Shown: positions 27,216 to 38,007, numbered from the stretch's first letter. The stretch: 64,000 nucleotides of DNA from Vibrio ziniensis (GCF_011064285.1 NZ_CP049331.1:1860001-1924000); one strand, 5' to 3'. Translations and numbers: made by a program. The notes: generated from the letters alone by a model not told the origin.

Positions 27216-28751
27216 CTACTCCTTAACCTGACGAATAACGTCGATAACAGAGCCATCGCGGTATCGAATGTAGGCGACAATGTTGTCTAGGTACTCAATC
27301 GGCTTTGGTATTCCAGTCAACGACTCTGCACATTGTTGTAACTGGTGGATATCCATAGATTCAATACCTGCTTCAGTAAGCCGAGACTTAATCTCGCTTC
27401 TGTTTGGGTTAATGGCAATTCCATGATCTGTAACTAAAACGTCAATTTGTGTCCCAGGAGTTACCACGTTAAGAACAGATTTCACAACGGTTGGAATTCG
27501 TCCACGAACCAGAGGCGCCACAACGATGGTCAAATTAGCTGCAGCAGCAGTATCACTATGACCGCCAGAAGCGCCTCTAATTACACCATCAGAACCCGTA
27601 ATTACGTTTACGTTGAAGTCCGTATCAATTTCTAGTGCACTAAGAACAACGACATCCAAACGGTCTACCATTGCGCCTTTAGAAGAGGGGTTAGCATATT
27701 GGTTTGCTGAAATTTCAATATGGTTGGGGTTTCTTGCTAATGAGTCTGCGGCAATAGAATCAAAAGATTGAACATCTAGTAGTGTTTTAATGAGTCCTTT
27801 TTCGTGCAAAGCAACCATAGTGGCAGTTATGCCACCCAAACCGAAATTGGCTGCAATGTTACGTTTGACCATTTTATCTTCTAGAAAACGGGTAACAGCC
27901 AACGAAGCACCACCTGAACCAGTCTGAAGATTAAAACCGTCTTTGAAATAGCCAGAGTGCTCAATAACATCTGCTGCTTTTCTTGCGATCAGTAGTTCTC
28001 GTGGATTTGTTGTCATACGAGTCGCATCACCGCCAATCTTAGAAGGATCTCCAACCTCAGCGACCCTGACGATTGCATCAACCTGGTCTTGGGCAATGGA
28101 TGCAGGACTGTTAGGAAAAGCGACAATAGACTCTGTAAGTACGACGGTTTTGCGAGCGTATTGCGCATCAATTTGTGCATACCCCAAAGAACCACATCGA
28201 GACTGTCCTTTCACTGCGTTGGCATTACCAAACTCATCACAGCTCGATACACCAATAAACGCTACATCGATGTTAAGTTCACCACTTTGAACTAGGTGGA
28301 CTCGGCCGCCATGAGAATGAATATGAACAGGTTCTTTTAATAAACCGCGAGAGATTTCCTCAGCTAATTGGCCGCGCATACCAGAGGTATAGATTTGGCT
28401 CACTACTCCATTCTTAATATGTTCTACGATAGGAGCATGAACGTCAGATAGAGAACTTGATGCTAGGGTAAGATTTTTATAACCCATTGAAGCAATGACA
28501 CTCATCACCATGTTGATTGTCTTATCTCCGCCTCGGAATGAGTGATGAAAAGAGATGGTCATGCCGTCTACAAGACCAACATTTATAATCGCTTCCTCTA
28601 ATGTTTCAAAAAGCTTGCGACTTCTTTTTGTTTCTCGGTTTAGAAGATAAGAAGTCAGTTGATGAGCGCCAGAGAACCAGGTCATTTGGGGATGATTCTC
28701 TAGATCAATTTCTATTTCACGGTTAATTGCATTAGTTATAGTTGTCATCAT
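27216..28751 (-). CDS. citF: Citrate lyase alpha subunit (citrate CoA-transferase) CitF
   Basis: Exchanges the acetyl group on the CitD prosthetic arm for citrate, forming citryl-ACP and acetate. 511 residues, normal length. Features include TISFHHSFRGGDKTINMV near residue 60 and GASGGHSDTAAAANLTIVVAPL near residue 400, both family-specific. Two adjacent ATGs (28751, 28748) follow AAGG. It lies 6 bases after citE and 3 bases before citX. Confidence 0.96.
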   Translation of the reverse strand: MMTTITNAINREIEIDLENHPQMTWFSGAHQLTSYLLNRETKRSRKLFETLEEAIINVGLVDGMTISFHHSFRGGDKTINMVMSVIASMGYKNLTLASSSLSDVHAPIVEHIKNGVVSQIYTSGMRGQLAEEISRGLLKEPVHIHSHGGRVHLVQSGELNIDVAFIGVSSCDEFGNANAVKGQSRCGSLGYAQIDAQYARKTVVLTESIVAFPNSPASIAQDQVDAIVRVAEVGDPSKIGGDATRMTTNPRELLIARKAADVIEHSGYFKDGFNLQTGSGGASLAVTRFLEDKMVKRNIAANFGLGGITATMVALHEKGLIKTLLDVQSFDSIAADSLARNPNHIEISANQYANPSSKGAMVDRLDVVVLSALEIDTDFNVNVITGSDGVIRGASGGHSDTAAAANLTIVVAPLVRGRIPTVVKSVLNVVTPGTQIDVLVTDHGIAINPNRSEIKSRLTEAGIESMDIHQLQQCAESLTGIPKPIEYLDNIVAYIRYRDGSVIDVIRQVKE

Positions 28752-28757
28752 TTTGCC

Positions 28758-29633
28758 TTACTGTCTGATTCCTGATTGCGCACGTTTTAAAGTCCATCGA
28801 GCACGTTCTATAATTGGTGCGTCAACCATTTTCCCGTTTAGTGACACAACACCAGAACCTTGGGCTTCAGCTTCCGCAGCGACTTCGATAACCGCATTCG
28901 CGTAATCAACTTCCTTCTGAGAAGGAGCAAAAATGTTATGAATGATTTCAATTTGACGAGGGTTTATTAATGACTTCCCATCAAAACCGAGTGATTTGAT
29001 GTGTTCAGCCTCATGAATAAAGCCTTGCTCGTTGTTGGCATCAGAATAGACAGTATCAAACGCCATTATTCCAGCCGCTCTTGCAGCCTGAAGAATTGAA
29101 CATCGAGCAAATAACAGTTCAACGCCTTCTGCAGTGCGTTGAGTTCTCAGATCACGGACATAATCTTCTGCGCCCAGAGCAATGCCAATCAAACGCTTTG
29201 ATGCTTTTGCGATTTCCACGGCATTATTGATTCCCATAGCCGATTCGATGGCGGCAAGCATTTTTGTACTGCCTACCTCGCGACCAAATTCTTTCTCTGA
29301 CTCAGCAATCAGAGCTTCCATGTTGTGAACATCTTGAGCGCTGTCCGTTTTAGCTAACCGAACGGCATTCACGCCTGCTTTTACAACAGCTTTGACATCA
29401 AGTACGCCAAAATCCGTATCCAAGCCGTTAACTCGAACGATGGTTTCAATGTTTTGATACATTGGATGTTGGAGAGCATTGAAGACAAGCATCCTCGCAG
29501 TATCTTTTTCACGAATTGATACTGAGTCTTCCAAATCAAACATGATGGCATCAGGCTTATAGATAAATGAGTTGCTCAGCATTGCGGCATTTGAGCCAGG
29601 GACAAACAGCATACTTCTGCGTAACTTGCTCAT
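28758..29633 (-). CDS. citE: Citrate lyase beta subunit (citryl-ACP lyase) CitE
   Basis: Cleaves citryl-ACP to oxaloacetate and acetyl-ACP. 291 residues from the ATG at 29633, which overlaps the citD stop (ATGA) and has GGGGGA upstream. HpcH/HpaI aldolase fold: [15 protein letters not shown] at the N terminus, [12 protein letters not shown] with acidic metal ligands, [11 protein letters not shown] and [13 protein letters not shown]. All are conserved. Confidence 0.96.
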   Translation of the reverse strand: MSKLRRSMLFVPGSNAAMLSNSFIYKPDAIMFDLEDSVSIREKDTARMLVFNALQHPMYQNIETIVRVNGLDTDFGVLDVKAVVKAGVNAVRLAKTDSAQDVHNMEALIAESEKEFGREVGSTKMLAAIESAMGINNAVEIAKASKRLIGIALGAEDYVRDLRTQRTAEGVELLFARCSILQAARAAGIMAFDTVYSDANNEQGFIHEAEHIKSLGFDGKSLINPRQIEIIHNIFAPSQKEVDYANAVIEVAAEAEAQGSGVVSLNGKMVDAPIIERARWTLKRAQSGIRQ

Positions 29634-29926
29634 TTTAGATTCCCCCACACAATATCGTTAGCTGCAGTAGCTCGAATCACCGCGGCCTGAACTCTTGCTT
29701 TGATTACACAATCAAGAGCACCTTTATCATTGATTTTGACCAATGCAGACACTACACCCATATCAGCCAAAGTACTGATAGCCGTTTTTCGTATTAGCTC
29801 TCCAAATTGTTTTTCAACGGAACTGGTAATTTCTATATCTAGACTATTTGTTGCTGTAGGAAAAATTTCGACTAATAAGTCGCTAGACTCCAATGTTCCA
29901 GCGTATGATCGCTGACTAATTATCAT
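29630..29926 (-). CDS. citD: Citrate lyase acyl carrier protein CitD (gamma subunit)
   Basis: Carries the phosphoribosyl-dephospho-CoA arm that shuttles acyl groups between CitF and CitE. 98 residues. Ser14 in [12 protein letters not shown] is the expected attachment site. The first gene of citDEFXG; its promoter must lie in 29927-30120. The stop overlaps the citE start. Confidence 0.95.
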   Translation of the reverse strand: MIISQRSYAGTLESSDLLVEIFPTATNSLDIEITSSVEKQFGELIRKTAISTLADMGVVSALVKINDKGALDCVIKARVQAAVIRATAANDIVWGNLK

Positions 29927-30099
29927 GTATGCACCTCATGAACCCCATTTCGGATAGCAGAAAATTAAATTTTGGTAGTGAAGGATCACGACCAAATATC
30001 TAACGCCTATTTTCTTTATTATCTGCCATGTTTTTGGCGATGCTAATCATGTTTAGTTGCAAGCTAAAAACCATTAATGACTTAAATGGTTTAAATTAA

Positions 30100-30119
30100 A
30101 TTGTTTGATATAAAACAAT
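30100..30119. promoter_or_regulatory. Inverted repeat upstream of citD
   Basis: Perfect 7-bp inverted repeat ATTGTTT-N6-AAACAAT, directly beside the citB terminator and about 175 bases before the citD ATG. The size fits a dimeric regulator site. No regulator can be assigned; CitB is one possibility. Confidence 0.3.
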
Positions 30120-30120
30120 A

Positions 30121-30152
30121 AAAAACGGCTAAAGATATCTTTAGCCGTTTTT
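30121..30152 (-). terminator. Terminator after citB
   Basis: Perfect 32-base palindrome; stem core AACGGCTAAAGAT / ATCTTTAGCCGTT, flanked by A and T runs. It separates the citAB transcript from the citDEFXG promoter. Confidence 0.9.
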
Positions 30153-30168
30153 TATGATTAAGAAGTCA

Positions 30169-30858
30169 CTAGTTTAATTTCACGTAAACTCGTTCTGGAC
30201 GACCTACTCTGCCATGTTCATTTTCAGCTTCCAAAAAACCATTCGCTGAACAATATTCTAAATAACGTCTAGCCGTTGTTTTACTAATCCCAACCTGTTC
30301 ACCAAGTCGTTCAGCAGTATATTTAATCCCTGTATTATCAATAAATGTTTGTTTGATTTTATCTAAAGTCAGCTCGCCAATACCTTTCGGCAAGGTATTA
30401 GCCGACTTTTCCCTAGCCTGAATATTAAAAAGATCGTCAACGTGACGCTGGCTAATATTATCATAGGCGTTAATAGCACTATGATATTGAACATACCTAT
30501 TTAGTGTATCTTTTAACCTAACATATGACACAGGTTTCAATAAATAATCAAAACATCCACAATGCATAGCTTCCTTTACCGTTTCCATTTCACTTGATGC
30601 TGTAATCAATATAACATCGGGCTTTGAATCGGATTTATCAGCTACAATACTTCTTAATAGATCAATGCCTAATCCGTCAGGTAGAAAGTTGTCTAATATA
30701 ATCAAATGGGGTTTATTGACCTTAAGCATTGTTTTAGCCATGCTAATATTATTGGCGATACCGACAGGCCTAAAACGCATCATCTGCCTTAAAAACTGAG
30801 CATGTAATTCAGCAATTCCAACTTCATCTTCTACGATTAAAACATCTATAGAGTCCAT
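30169..30858 (-). CDS. citB: Citrate two-component response regulator CitB/DpiA
   Basis: Response regulator for citrate fermentation genes, 229 residues. The receiver domain has the acidic pocket VEDE, phospho-acceptor Asp56 in LIILDNFLPDG and a lysine in LLKPVSY. The C-terminal DNA-binding part holds the helix-turn-helix VGISKTTARRYLEYC and ends GRVGRPERVYVKL, as in the CitB/DcuR family. It shares its boundary with citA (one-base overlap). This two-gene segment is visibly AT-richer than flanking genes. Confidence 0.92.
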   Translation of the reverse strand: MDSIDVLIVEDEVGIAELHAQFLRQMMRFRPVGIANNISMAKTMLKVNKPHLIILDNFLPDGLGIDLLRSIVADKSDSKPDVILITASSEMETVKEAMHCGCFDYLLKPVSYVRLKDTLNRYVQYHSAINAYDNISQRHVDDLFNIQAREKSANTLPKGIGELTLDKIKQTFIDNTGIKYTAERLGEQVGISKTTARRYLEYCSANGFLEAENEHGRVGRPERVYVKLN

Positions 30859-32477
30859 TATCTGTTACCGTTCTTAGGAATAAAAATAGAAAAAATTGTG
30901 CCCTTAGGCTCTGCGTTATCAACCAAGATGACGCCACCGGCATTAGTCACATAACGGTTAATCAAATACAAACCAATGCCATGACCTTTATCGTCATTTT
31001 TACTTGTTACACCTCGGTTAAAAATGGTTCCAGCGATTTCTGGATCAATACCGCAACCATTATCTCCAATTTCAATAACTAATTCTTTACCTGCATCTGT
31101 AATAAGTAATGTTATAACTTTGTCGCTATCTGGATTTTTAAGAGTCGCTTCAAATGCATTATCTATTAAGTTACCTATAATCGCAGACAATTCATCATCA
31201 TCAATATTGTCCGGAAGATTATATAACTGACAAGTAGGATCAAACTGTAACTGAAGTCCCAGTTCTTGAGATCGAGAATATTTTCCTAGTAATATTCCAG
31301 CGACTTGTTTGCATATTATTCTAGAACGAATGAAATCAATTAGTTGCTGTTTCTTAATATTTTCATTATTGATTAAAGATAGAGCGGAATCATATTCACC
31401 AATTTCTATTAACCCTGAAATTGTTGATAATTTGTTAGCATGCTCATGCCGCATTACTCTTAAATTATCTGTATATTGTTTGATTTGAGTCAATTCAGCT
31501 GTTAACGAGTTAATATCATTTTTATGCCTAAAACTGATCACCCAACCAATCAACATTTCCCTATCAAATATAGCAACTCTATTAGCAATCAATGTTTTAC
31601 CATTAATAGATACTATTTCATCTTTAATATTTTCTTCATATGGAGTCTGAAAAAAGAATTGTGTATGGTTTAAATATTCCAATATGCTTCTATTCTTTAT
31701 TTCAGAAACTTTTTTATCTGTACCTAATAAGTCAATCGCACTTTTATTTACAGCAAGGATTTTGCCACTTTTATCGATGGCAATAATACCTTCATACACA
31801 GATTGTAGAATAGAGCGTTGTAAGTATAGTGCTAAAGCAATCTCAGAAGGCTCCATGCCATTCATTTTCTTTTTAATATGACTGGAAAACAGCCAAGCGC
31901 CGATCAGTGTCAAAAATAAAATAGCTAGAAACTCATAAGAAACAGGCTTTGCATAGAATACCAACCACTCATCAAATCGATTAAACAAATATCCAACTGA
32001 GACCACACCGATGATTTCTCCATCGAAATCAACAATCGCGCTTTTGCCTCTAACACCATAACCCAAAGTCCCTTTGCTAATAGAAATATAGGACTCGCCT
32101 CTTTCTAATGCCCCTGCATTATCTCCACCCTGCATTGGTAGTCCGATATTTTCTTTATTGGGGTGCGATAACCTTGTACCATCATTGTCGCCAATAACAA
32201 TAAAACTCGCGTCCGATATCTTGGTTAATCGATTAATAATGCGCTCTATCGCCGGTATATTTTTAATCCTAACCTCTTGAATTAGATTGGGATCACTAGC
32301 GATTTCTTTGGCTTGAACTAAAGCACGCGTTCCGACTTGATGCTCAAGTGTATCGAGTAAGGATTGGTGAAAATTCACCCCCATGAATATCATCTGAAGA
32401 CTCATTAGAGCAAAAATGAGCAGAAAAACTTTGACGCGAAAAGAAGCACCTGTTTTCATCTTTTCCACCATATTCAT
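30858..32477 (-). CDS. citA: Citrate sensor histidine kinase CitA/DpiB
   Basis: Membrane sensor kinase, 539 residues. One N-terminal helix (residues 13-32), a periplasmic PAS domain (about 35-175) that binds citrate in Klebsiella, a second helix (about 178-196), a cytoplasmic PAS domain, then the phospho-acceptor region LRVMRHEHANKLSTI with the first His near residue 343. The ATP-binding domain has NLIDNAFEAT, GDNGCGIDPE and GHGIGLYL. AAGGAA precedes the ATG at 32477. It lies 167 bases after oadB. Confidence 0.92.
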   Translation of the reverse strand: MNMVEKMKTGASFRVKVFLLIFALMSLQMIFMGVNFHQSLLDTLEHQVGTRALVQAKEIASDPNLIQEVRIKNIPAIERIINRLTKISDASFIVIGDNDGTRLSHPNKENIGLPMQGGDNAGALERGESYISISKGTLGYGVRGKSAIVDFDGEIIGVVSVGYLFNRFDEWLVFYAKPVSYEFLAILFLTLIGAWLFSSHIKKKMNGMEPSEIALALYLQRSILQSVYEGIIAIDKSGKILAVNKSAIDLLGTDKKVSEIKNRSILEYLNHTQFFFQTPYEENIKDEIVSINGKTLIANRVAIFDREMLIGWVISFRHKNDINSLTAELTQIKQYTDNLRVMRHEHANKLSTISGLIEIGEYDSALSLINNENIKKQQLIDFIRSRIICKQVAGILLGKYSRSQELGLQLQFDPTCQLYNLPDNIDDDELSAIIGNLIDNAFEATLKNPDSDKVITLLITDAGKELVIEIGDNGCGIDPEIAGTIFNRGVTSKNDDKGHGIGLYLINRYVTNAGGVILVDNAEPKGTIFSIFIPKNGNR

Positions 32478-32599
32478 ATAGTTATTTCCTTATTACTGAG
32501 TTACGTGAACTCTGACGACGCTCGAAACTGAAACGGATGTTAGCTTGTTTCATAAACGAAGATAGTTAGGTGTATCAAAGGACGACTAAAACGCAGAAA

Positions 32600-32617
32600 G
32601 GGAGAACTGTGTCTCCC
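32600..32617 (-). terminator. Weak hairpin between oadB and citA
   Basis: GGGAGA / TCTCCC stem with a 6-base loop, followed on the minus strand by TTTCTGCG. It is a poor terminator, so oadGAB transcription may run on into citAB. Confidence 0.4.
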
Positions 32618-32644
32618 CCTCTTTGCGATCACTTGTACCAATTT

Positions 32645-33946
32645 TTAACCAAGCACATATTTGATCATTACACCTGCAGCAACCGCTGATCCAATAACGC
32701 CAGCGACATTCGGCCCCATAGCATGCATAAGCAAAAAGTTTTGAGAGTTTGCTTCTAAACCAAGTTTGTTGGAAACCCTTGCAGCCATCGGTACAGCTGA
32801 CACACCTGCAGAACCAATGAGTGGGTTCACTTTTTCTACGCATACCCTGTTCATCAATTTTGCCATCAGTAAACCAGCTGCTGTACCCACACAAAACGCA
32901 ACGATACCCAATGCCAAAATGCCAAGCGTCTGGGGTTGTAAGAACTTATCTGCCATGAGCTTTGAACCAACAGATAGTCCTAGAAAGATGGTAACAATGT
33001 TGATTAAGGCGTTTTGGGCTGTGTCAGAAAGACGCTCAACAACGCCACATTCACGCATCAAGTTACCAAAACAAAACATACCCATCAGTGGTGTTGCAGA
33101 AGGCAAAAGCATTGCAATAAGTACCAGCAACATTAATGGAAAACATATTTTTTCGATTTTGCCGATTTTCCGCAGTTGTCTCATTTCAATTTTACGTTCT
33201 GCCTCTGTCGTTAGTGCACGCATTATAGGAGGCTGGATCATTGGGACTAGCGCCATATAAGAGTACGCAGCGACAGCAATTGCCCCCAATAATTCTGGAG
33301 CTAACATGCTTGATACGTAAATTGCGGTCGGGCCATCAGCTCCACCAATGATGCCAATTGCTGCAGCTTGGGATACAGTGAAATCCATGATTCCCAGTTG
33401 ACTCAAGCCAAGCGCCCCCAATACTGTGGCAAAAATTCCGAATTGAGCCGCTGCGCCAAGTAACAAGGTTTTTGGATTAGCAAGCAATGGACCAAAATCA
33501 GTCATTGCCCCCACCCCCATAAATATCACTAGCGGGCCGACACCAGAAGCAATAGCCACATGGTAGAAGGTATATAACATCCCGTCAGAGTATTGATATT
33601 GTTCTGCGAGCAAATTCAAATACATTTTTTGCTCAGGCGTTGCTAGTTGAATCGCTTGCTTGATGGCTACTGGAGTAGTTTCAACAATATTCAATACTTG
33701 TGAGAATGCCTGCATTACTTCGGCTTTCCCCGCATGAATTGCAGCATCCACAGCATTAATTGCTAAGTTCGCATCCGGTAAGTTTGAAAGTATTCCTCCA
33801 AGACCAATAGGAACTAGCAATAATGGTTCAAAACCTTTAACTATTGCCAGGTAGAGCAAGAGCATACCAATGATAATCATTAGAAATTGTCCCCACTGAA
33901 GATGGAGAATACCAAAATCACTGATTAAGCCGATTACACTGTCCAT
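32645..33946 (-). CDS. oadB: Oxaloacetate decarboxylase sodium pump, beta subunit OadB
   Basis: Membrane subunit that couples decarboxylation of carboxybiotin to sodium export. 433 residues with many hydrophobic helices. The conserved [20 protein letters not shown] contains the aspartate required for sodium translocation. The C-terminal [19 protein letters not shown] is also family-typical. AAGGA precedes the start; the gene lies 9 bases after oadA. Confidence 0.95.
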   Translation of the reverse strand: MDSVIGLISDFGILHLQWGQFLMIIIGMLLLYLAIVKGFEPLLLVPIGLGGILSNLPDANLAINAVDAAIHAGKAEVMQAFSQVLNIVETTPVAIKQAIQLATPEQKMYLNLLAEQYQYSDGMLYTFYHVAIASGVGPLVIFMGVGAMTDFGPLLANPKTLLLGAAAQFGIFATVLGALGLSQLGIMDFTVSQAAAIGIIGGADGPTAIYVSSMLAPELLGAIAVAAYSYMALVPMIQPPIMRALTTEAERKIEMRQLRKIGKIEKICFPLMLLVLIAMLLPSATPLMGMFCFGNLMRECGVVERLSDTAQNALINIVTIFLGLSVGSKLMADKFLQPQTLGILALGIVAFCVGTAAGLLMAKLMNRVCVEKVNPLIGSAGVSAVPMAARVSNKLGLEANSQNFLLMHAMGPNVAGVIGSAVAAGVMIKYVLG

Positions 33947-33955
33947 TTCCGATCC

Positions 33956-35743
33956 TTATGCCAATGCAAATAGTTCATCGCCAACTTGAACCGCATCACC
34001 TTCAGATACAGCCATAGATTCAACTCTTCCATCGCGGAACGCTTTGATTTCTGTTTCCATTTTCATGGCTTCCAGAATTAACAATGTTTCACCTTCTTTT
34101 ACCATGTCACCAATTTTCTTCTGAATTTTCCAGATATTACCCGCTAAAGGTGCGGATACAGGTTCTGCTGTACCCGAAGAAGCAACAGGTTGAGCAGCCA
34201 CTTGAGGAGCAGTTGTCGATGCGGCCAACACTTCAGGATCAGCACCTTCATTAATTTGAACCACATAAGCCTGATTGTTGACATTCACGGTATATATCGC
34301 TTTGTCTGAAGGCGTATTTGCTTTTGTTGGTTTAGCAATTTCTGCAATGGTAGGAAGTGGTTCGAAAGCTGATGGATTATTACGATTAGCCAAAAACTTC
34401 CACGCCACCTGGTCAAACAAAGCGACAGTTAGCACATCGTCAATACTGTTTTCGGACAGTTCAATGCCTTTTTCCTGAGCTTGGTTAATGACAGATTCCA
34501 TCAGTTGATCGATTTCTGGTTCAATCAGGTCCGCAGGACGACAAGTGATGACTTCACCACCATCTAATACTCTTTGTTGAAGTTCATGATCAACAGGTGC
34601 AGGGGTTTTCCCGTATTCACCCTTTAGCACTCCAGCAGTTTCTTTAGTAATTGTTTTATAACGCTCTCCCATCATCACGTTAATCACAGCTTGTGTTCCC
34701 ACAATTTGTGAAGTTGGAGTGACAAGTGGAATATAACCAAGATCTTTTCTAACTCTTGGGATTTCAGTGAGCACTTCATCGATTCGATCTAGTGCATTCT
34801 GTTGTTTTAGCTGACCTTCCATATTGGTTAGCATTCCGCCTGGTACTTGAGCGACAAGAATACGTGAATCAGAACCTTTTAATTGACCTTCAAACGCATG
34901 ATATTTTTTACGTACATCTCTAAAGTAAGCAGCAATACTTTCAAGCTTCTCAATATCCAAGCCTGTATCACGCTCAGTACCCTTTAAAGCAGCAACGATT
35001 GATTCTGTCGAAGGATGACCATAAGTACCACTCATTGAAGAAATTGCTGTATCAACACGATCGACACCAGCTTCAATCGCTTTGAGTAGCGTCATGTCCG
35101 CCATTCCTGCTGTAGAGTGGCAGTGAAGATGAAGCTCAACATTCACTAGTTTTTTCAAACTAGATACTAGTTCATAAGCTTCATAAGGAGACATAACGCC
35201 AGACATATCTTTGATGGCGATAGAACTAACGCCGCACTCCAGTAGTTGTTCAGCAACATCAACCCAAGACTGCATGGTATGAACAGGACTAGTTGTATAA
35301 CAAATAGTACCCTGTGCGTGTGCACCTTGTTTGTTAACCGCCTCAATAGCTCGTTTCATGTTGCGGGTATCATTAAGCGCATCAAAGATACGGAATACAT
35401 CCATGCCGTTAAATACAGCTCGTTCTACGAATTTATCAACAACATCATCAGCATAATGGCGATATCCCAAAATGTTTTGCCCACGAAGAAGCATTTGCTG
35501 CTTAGTGTTTGGCATGGCTTTTTTCAGTTCTCTTAAACGTGCCCAAGGGTCTTCACCTAAAAAGCGAATGCAAGAGTCAAAGGTCGCGCCTCCCCATGAT
35601 TCCAATGACCAATAACCAATATCATCAAGCTTAGAAGCGATGGGCAACATATCATCTAGTCGCATGCGAGTTGCCAGCAGTGATTGATGTGCGTCACGCA
35701 ATGCAACGTCAGTAATACCTAGTGGTTTAACTAATTTAGACAT
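33956..35743 (-). CDS. oadA: Oxaloacetate decarboxylase alpha subunit OadA
   Basis: Carboxyltransferase and biotin carrier of the sodium pump; converts oxaloacetate to pyruvate. 595 residues from the ATG at 35743 (AGAGGA upstream). N-terminal carboxyltransferase domain begins [21 protein letters not shown] linker rich in Ala/Pro (residues about 510-530) leads to the biotinyl domain with the biotin lysine in [10 protein letters not shown] near the C terminus. Middle gene of oadGAB. Confidence 0.96.
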   Translation of the reverse strand: MSKLVKPLGITDVALRDAHQSLLATRMRLDDMLPIASKLDDIGYWSLESWGGATFDSCIRFLGEDPWARLRELKKAMPNTKQQMLLRGQNILGYRHYADDVVDKFVERAVFNGMDVFRIFDALNDTRNMKRAIEAVNKQGAHAQGTICYTTSPVHTMQSWVDVAEQLLECGVSSIAIKDMSGVMSPYEAYELVSSLKKLVNVELHLHCHSTAGMADMTLLKAIEAGVDRVDTAISSMSGTYGHPSTESIVAALKGTERDTGLDIEKLESIAAYFRDVRKKYHAFEGQLKGSDSRILVAQVPGGMLTNMEGQLKQQNALDRIDEVLTEIPRVRKDLGYIPLVTPTSQIVGTQAVINVMMGERYKTITKETAGVLKGEYGKTPAPVDHELQQRVLDGGEVITCRPADLIEPEIDQLMESVINQAQEKGIELSENSIDDVLTVALFDQVAWKFLANRNNPSAFEPLPTIAEIAKPTKANTPSDKAIYTVNVNNQAYVVQINEGADPEVLAASTTAPQVAAQPVASSGTAEPVSAPLAGNIWKIQKKIGDMVKEGETLLILEAMKMETEIKAFRDGRVESMAVSEGDAVQVGDELFALA

Positions 35744-35760
35744 ATTAAATTCCTCTAACC

Positions 35761-36021
35761 TCAAGCTTGGACTTGCTTATTCGTTTTCTGATTATGGTGG
35801 TGTAGTACTGCGGAAATAGCGGCGATTAAGTGATCATCTTGCGTGACGACAGCAGGTACGTGTTTAGACGCATTAGCTGATTTCTCAGGCGGTGAAAACT
35901 TAATAGATAATGTAGAAAGCAGACGTGTGGCCGCGACTAAAAGCGCTAAAAAACAAAACACAAATCCCATGCCTAGAAACATAAGATTAACGCCTTCAAG
36001 AATAATTGGACCTTCGTTCAT
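35761..36021 (-). CDS. oadG: Oxaloacetate decarboxylase gamma subunit OadG
   Basis: Small membrane anchor that assembles OadA with OadB and binds zinc. 86 residues from the ATG at 36021, chosen because it begins just before the single transmembrane helix ([20 protein letters not shown]); AAAGG lies 11 bases upstream. The C terminus has the expected histidine-rich part (AVLHHHNQ). First gene of oadGAB, 17 bases before oadA. Confidence 0.9.
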   Translation of the reverse strand: MNEGPIILEGVNLMFLGMGFVFCFLALLVAATRLLSTLSIKFSPPEKSANASKHVPAVVTQDDHLIAAISAVLHHHNQKTNKQVQA

Positions 36022-36189
36022 TTTTTGAACCTTTGGATATTGAAAGTTCAATTAGTCTAACGAAATTGGAGGAATAGACTTCGTGAAGCATATCATTCAA
36101 TTAGCACTATTAAACGTATTAAATGGCGTAAATAAATTTAATTAATGAGTCCATTATTTAATTGTCATGTCTAGAATTTAAATTCAAAA

Positions 36190-36200
36190 AATAAATTCAT
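36190..36200 (-). promoter_or_regulatory. Candidate citrate-regulon motif between oadG and the citX-like gene
   Basis: The 11-mer ATGAATTTATT (minus strand) also occurs upstream of citC (38115) and tctC (41396). The intergenic region 36022-36308 is very AT-rich, as CitB/DpiA targets are reported to be, and must hold divergent promoters for oadGAB and the citX-like gene. Confidence 0.35.
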
Positions 36201-36311
36201 TTAAAACATTAAGAACACAAGATTTACACTAATCTGCTTTTCACCACTCAGTTAAGATGACGTTCAATAATTAGCATAATTTCAATATTGGCCTGAAGAG
36301 GAAATCTCGTG

Positions 36312-36824
36312 ATGGGAAACACTATGTCTTTATTCGATGTTCATCAAATTTCGTTATTTAACCTAAAGCGACAGACTCAGTTAACCAAAAAATATGAACT
36401 ACCGTTAATTGTTGTTAAGACCAACATTTTTAATGAACTTGACCAAAGCGAACACGCTAACTTTGTTTATAAATTGGCTTTAGAGGAAGTCCAGAAAACG
36501 ATATCAGCAATGGATGCAACTGTCATAGAGTACGATGATGCAAAGAGTGCCGCTAACTTAGAATCACTTTTTGTTGTAAGAGGTGTGACCACGTCAAATT
36601 TGAAGCGGGCTATGGTCAAAATTGAAAATAACCATCCATTAGGTAGCCTGATCAATATTGATATTATTGATTGTCAGGGTTATTCAGTTTCAAGACGCGG
36701 AACTCAGATGGAATCAAGAAAATGCATACTCTGTGATCATCCTGCAAGCTACTGTGCAACAAATCATCGCCATTCAATTCAAGAAATCAAAGATCAGATA
36801 ACATTGATGATTGAACAATATTAG
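36312..36824 (+). CDS. CitX-like protein, second divergent copy
   Basis: 170 residues (a GTG three bases earlier is an alternative start; AGAGGA fits both). The C-terminal half clearly resembles CitX: NHPLGSLINIDIIDCQGYSVSRR and SRKCILCDHPASYCATNHRH (shown in parts). However, the CAR of true CitX is CAT here, and the N-terminal arginine/glutamine motif (RxxRQ) found in the canonical copy at 26694 is missing. It is alone on the plus strand within the citrate island. I infer a paralogue with lost or changed activity, possibly regulatory; this is not shown by sequence. Confidence 0.75.
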   Translation: MGNTMSLFDVHQISLFNLKRQTQLTKKYELPLIVVKTNIFNELDQSEHANFVYKLALEEVQKTISAMDATVIEYDDAKSAANLESLFVVRGVTTSNLKRAMVKIENNHPLGSLINIDIIDCQGYSVSRRGTQMESRKCILCDHPASYCATNHRHSIQEIKDQITLMIEQY

Positions 36825-36912
36825 CTAACGCATGTCAGCGGCCAGAATATCCACTCTCCTTTAAGAACTGAACTGCCATGAGCATCAGTTCTTATCCCCC
36901 AGCAGACATATA

Positions 36913-38007
36913 TCAACCCAAGCTAAGTTGCTCAGCTTTAGCTGTTCGTAAGGCAGCTTGCCTTCTTTTGGCGTGATATGCAGAAGTATCTTCACTAAAC
37001 AGTTCATTCAAGTATGCGTATGTTGTAGCGGGAACAATTTTCTCAATCGCTGGCCAATTATTATCAAACAAAAGTTTTCTAACTAACGAAGCAGATATCG
37101 GCGAATCACCTTGTTCGCAACGAGGTAGCTCAACTAGCATCACCTTTGGACTGTCAATAGTCGGTGTTGAAAGCCACTGATGCATCTGTTGGTTATAAAA
37201 ACGGGTTACTTTACATATCGGTTCCGTACCAACATACCTGTGTGTAATTCCTAATGCTGGTGCGATGTATTGACGAAATAATTGCAGATCAACAGCAGTG
37301 TGACAGTAATTAATCACACCTTCATCTTTTAAAAAATAGCTAGGGAAAGTTGCTCTTGAAATAATGTAATCCGAACCAGCATGAACAGTGACGTTCTTGA
37401 AATCTTTCACACCAGCTTTAATCATATTTAAGCGGTCAGAATAGGAAAAAAAAGAACGGTCTTCTTTAACCACAAAAAGATGTACCCAGTCGCAACTCTC
37501 TGAAGCATGCTCGACTAAATAGCGGTGCCCATTTGTAAATGGGTTTGCATTCATAACAATACTGCCAATCTTATTACCAGGCTTATATGATTTATGAAGC
37601 TGCTCACAATACTGTTTTAGCCTTAACTTACTGTTTTCCAAAAGTATAACCCTATCTTTAACTGCGGTAAGTAAGTGAAAACCAGCATCATGAAACATAA
37701 GGTAGTTATCAGGCTTTGTGTAGATAAAGAGGTTATAGCGTCCTAAATCATAAGCGTGGGTGACCACTTCAGTGAGTAAACGAGTAGATAGTCCATGCCC
37801 ATGCAAATTGGCCGAAACTGCTATTGATTTTAGTGTGTTACCAGCTAATCCAGCACAGCCGACAATACGTTCAGAGTTTGTGGCGATAACAAAAAATTCA
37901 ACATCTGCGTCTATCCCTAACCCCATTCCCAGTAAAAACTGGCGCACCTTTTCCATTTGGCTGCTATTTTGAGTGTTAATCTTTTGGAATTGGTATGTAT
38001 CAAACAC
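36913..38007 (-). CDS. citC: [Citrate (pro-3S)-lyase] ligase CitC
   Basis: Activates citrate lyase by ATP-dependent acetylation of the CitD prosthetic thiol. 364 residues, GTG start with GAGAG upstream. N-terminal GNAT-like domain (residues about 1-130) with VGCAGLAGN, then a nucleotidyltransferase domain with VMNANPFTNGHRYLVEHA containing the GH of the HxGH-type motif. ISASLVRKLL near the C terminus is also conserved. It is separate from citDEFXG here, lying between the second citX and tctA, and is convergent with the citX-like gene. Confidence 0.93.
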   Translation of the reverse strand: MFDTYQFQKINTQNSSQMEKVRQFLLGMGLGIDADVEFFVIATNSERIVGCAGLAGNTLKSIAVSANLHGHGLSTRLLTEVVTHAYDLGRYNLFIYTKPDNYLMFHDAGFHLLTAVKDRVILLENSKLRLKQYCEQLHKSYKPGNKIGSIVMNANPFTNGHRYLVEHASESCDWVHLFVVKEDRSFFSYSDRLNMIKAGVKDFKNVTVHAGSDYIISRATFPSYFLKDEGVINYCHTAVDLQLFRQYIAPALGITHRYVGTEPICKVTRFYNQQMHQWLSTPTIDSPKVMLVELPRCEQGDSPISASLVRKLLFDNNWPAIEKIVPATTYAYLNELFSEDTSAYHAKRRQAALRTAKAEQLSLG

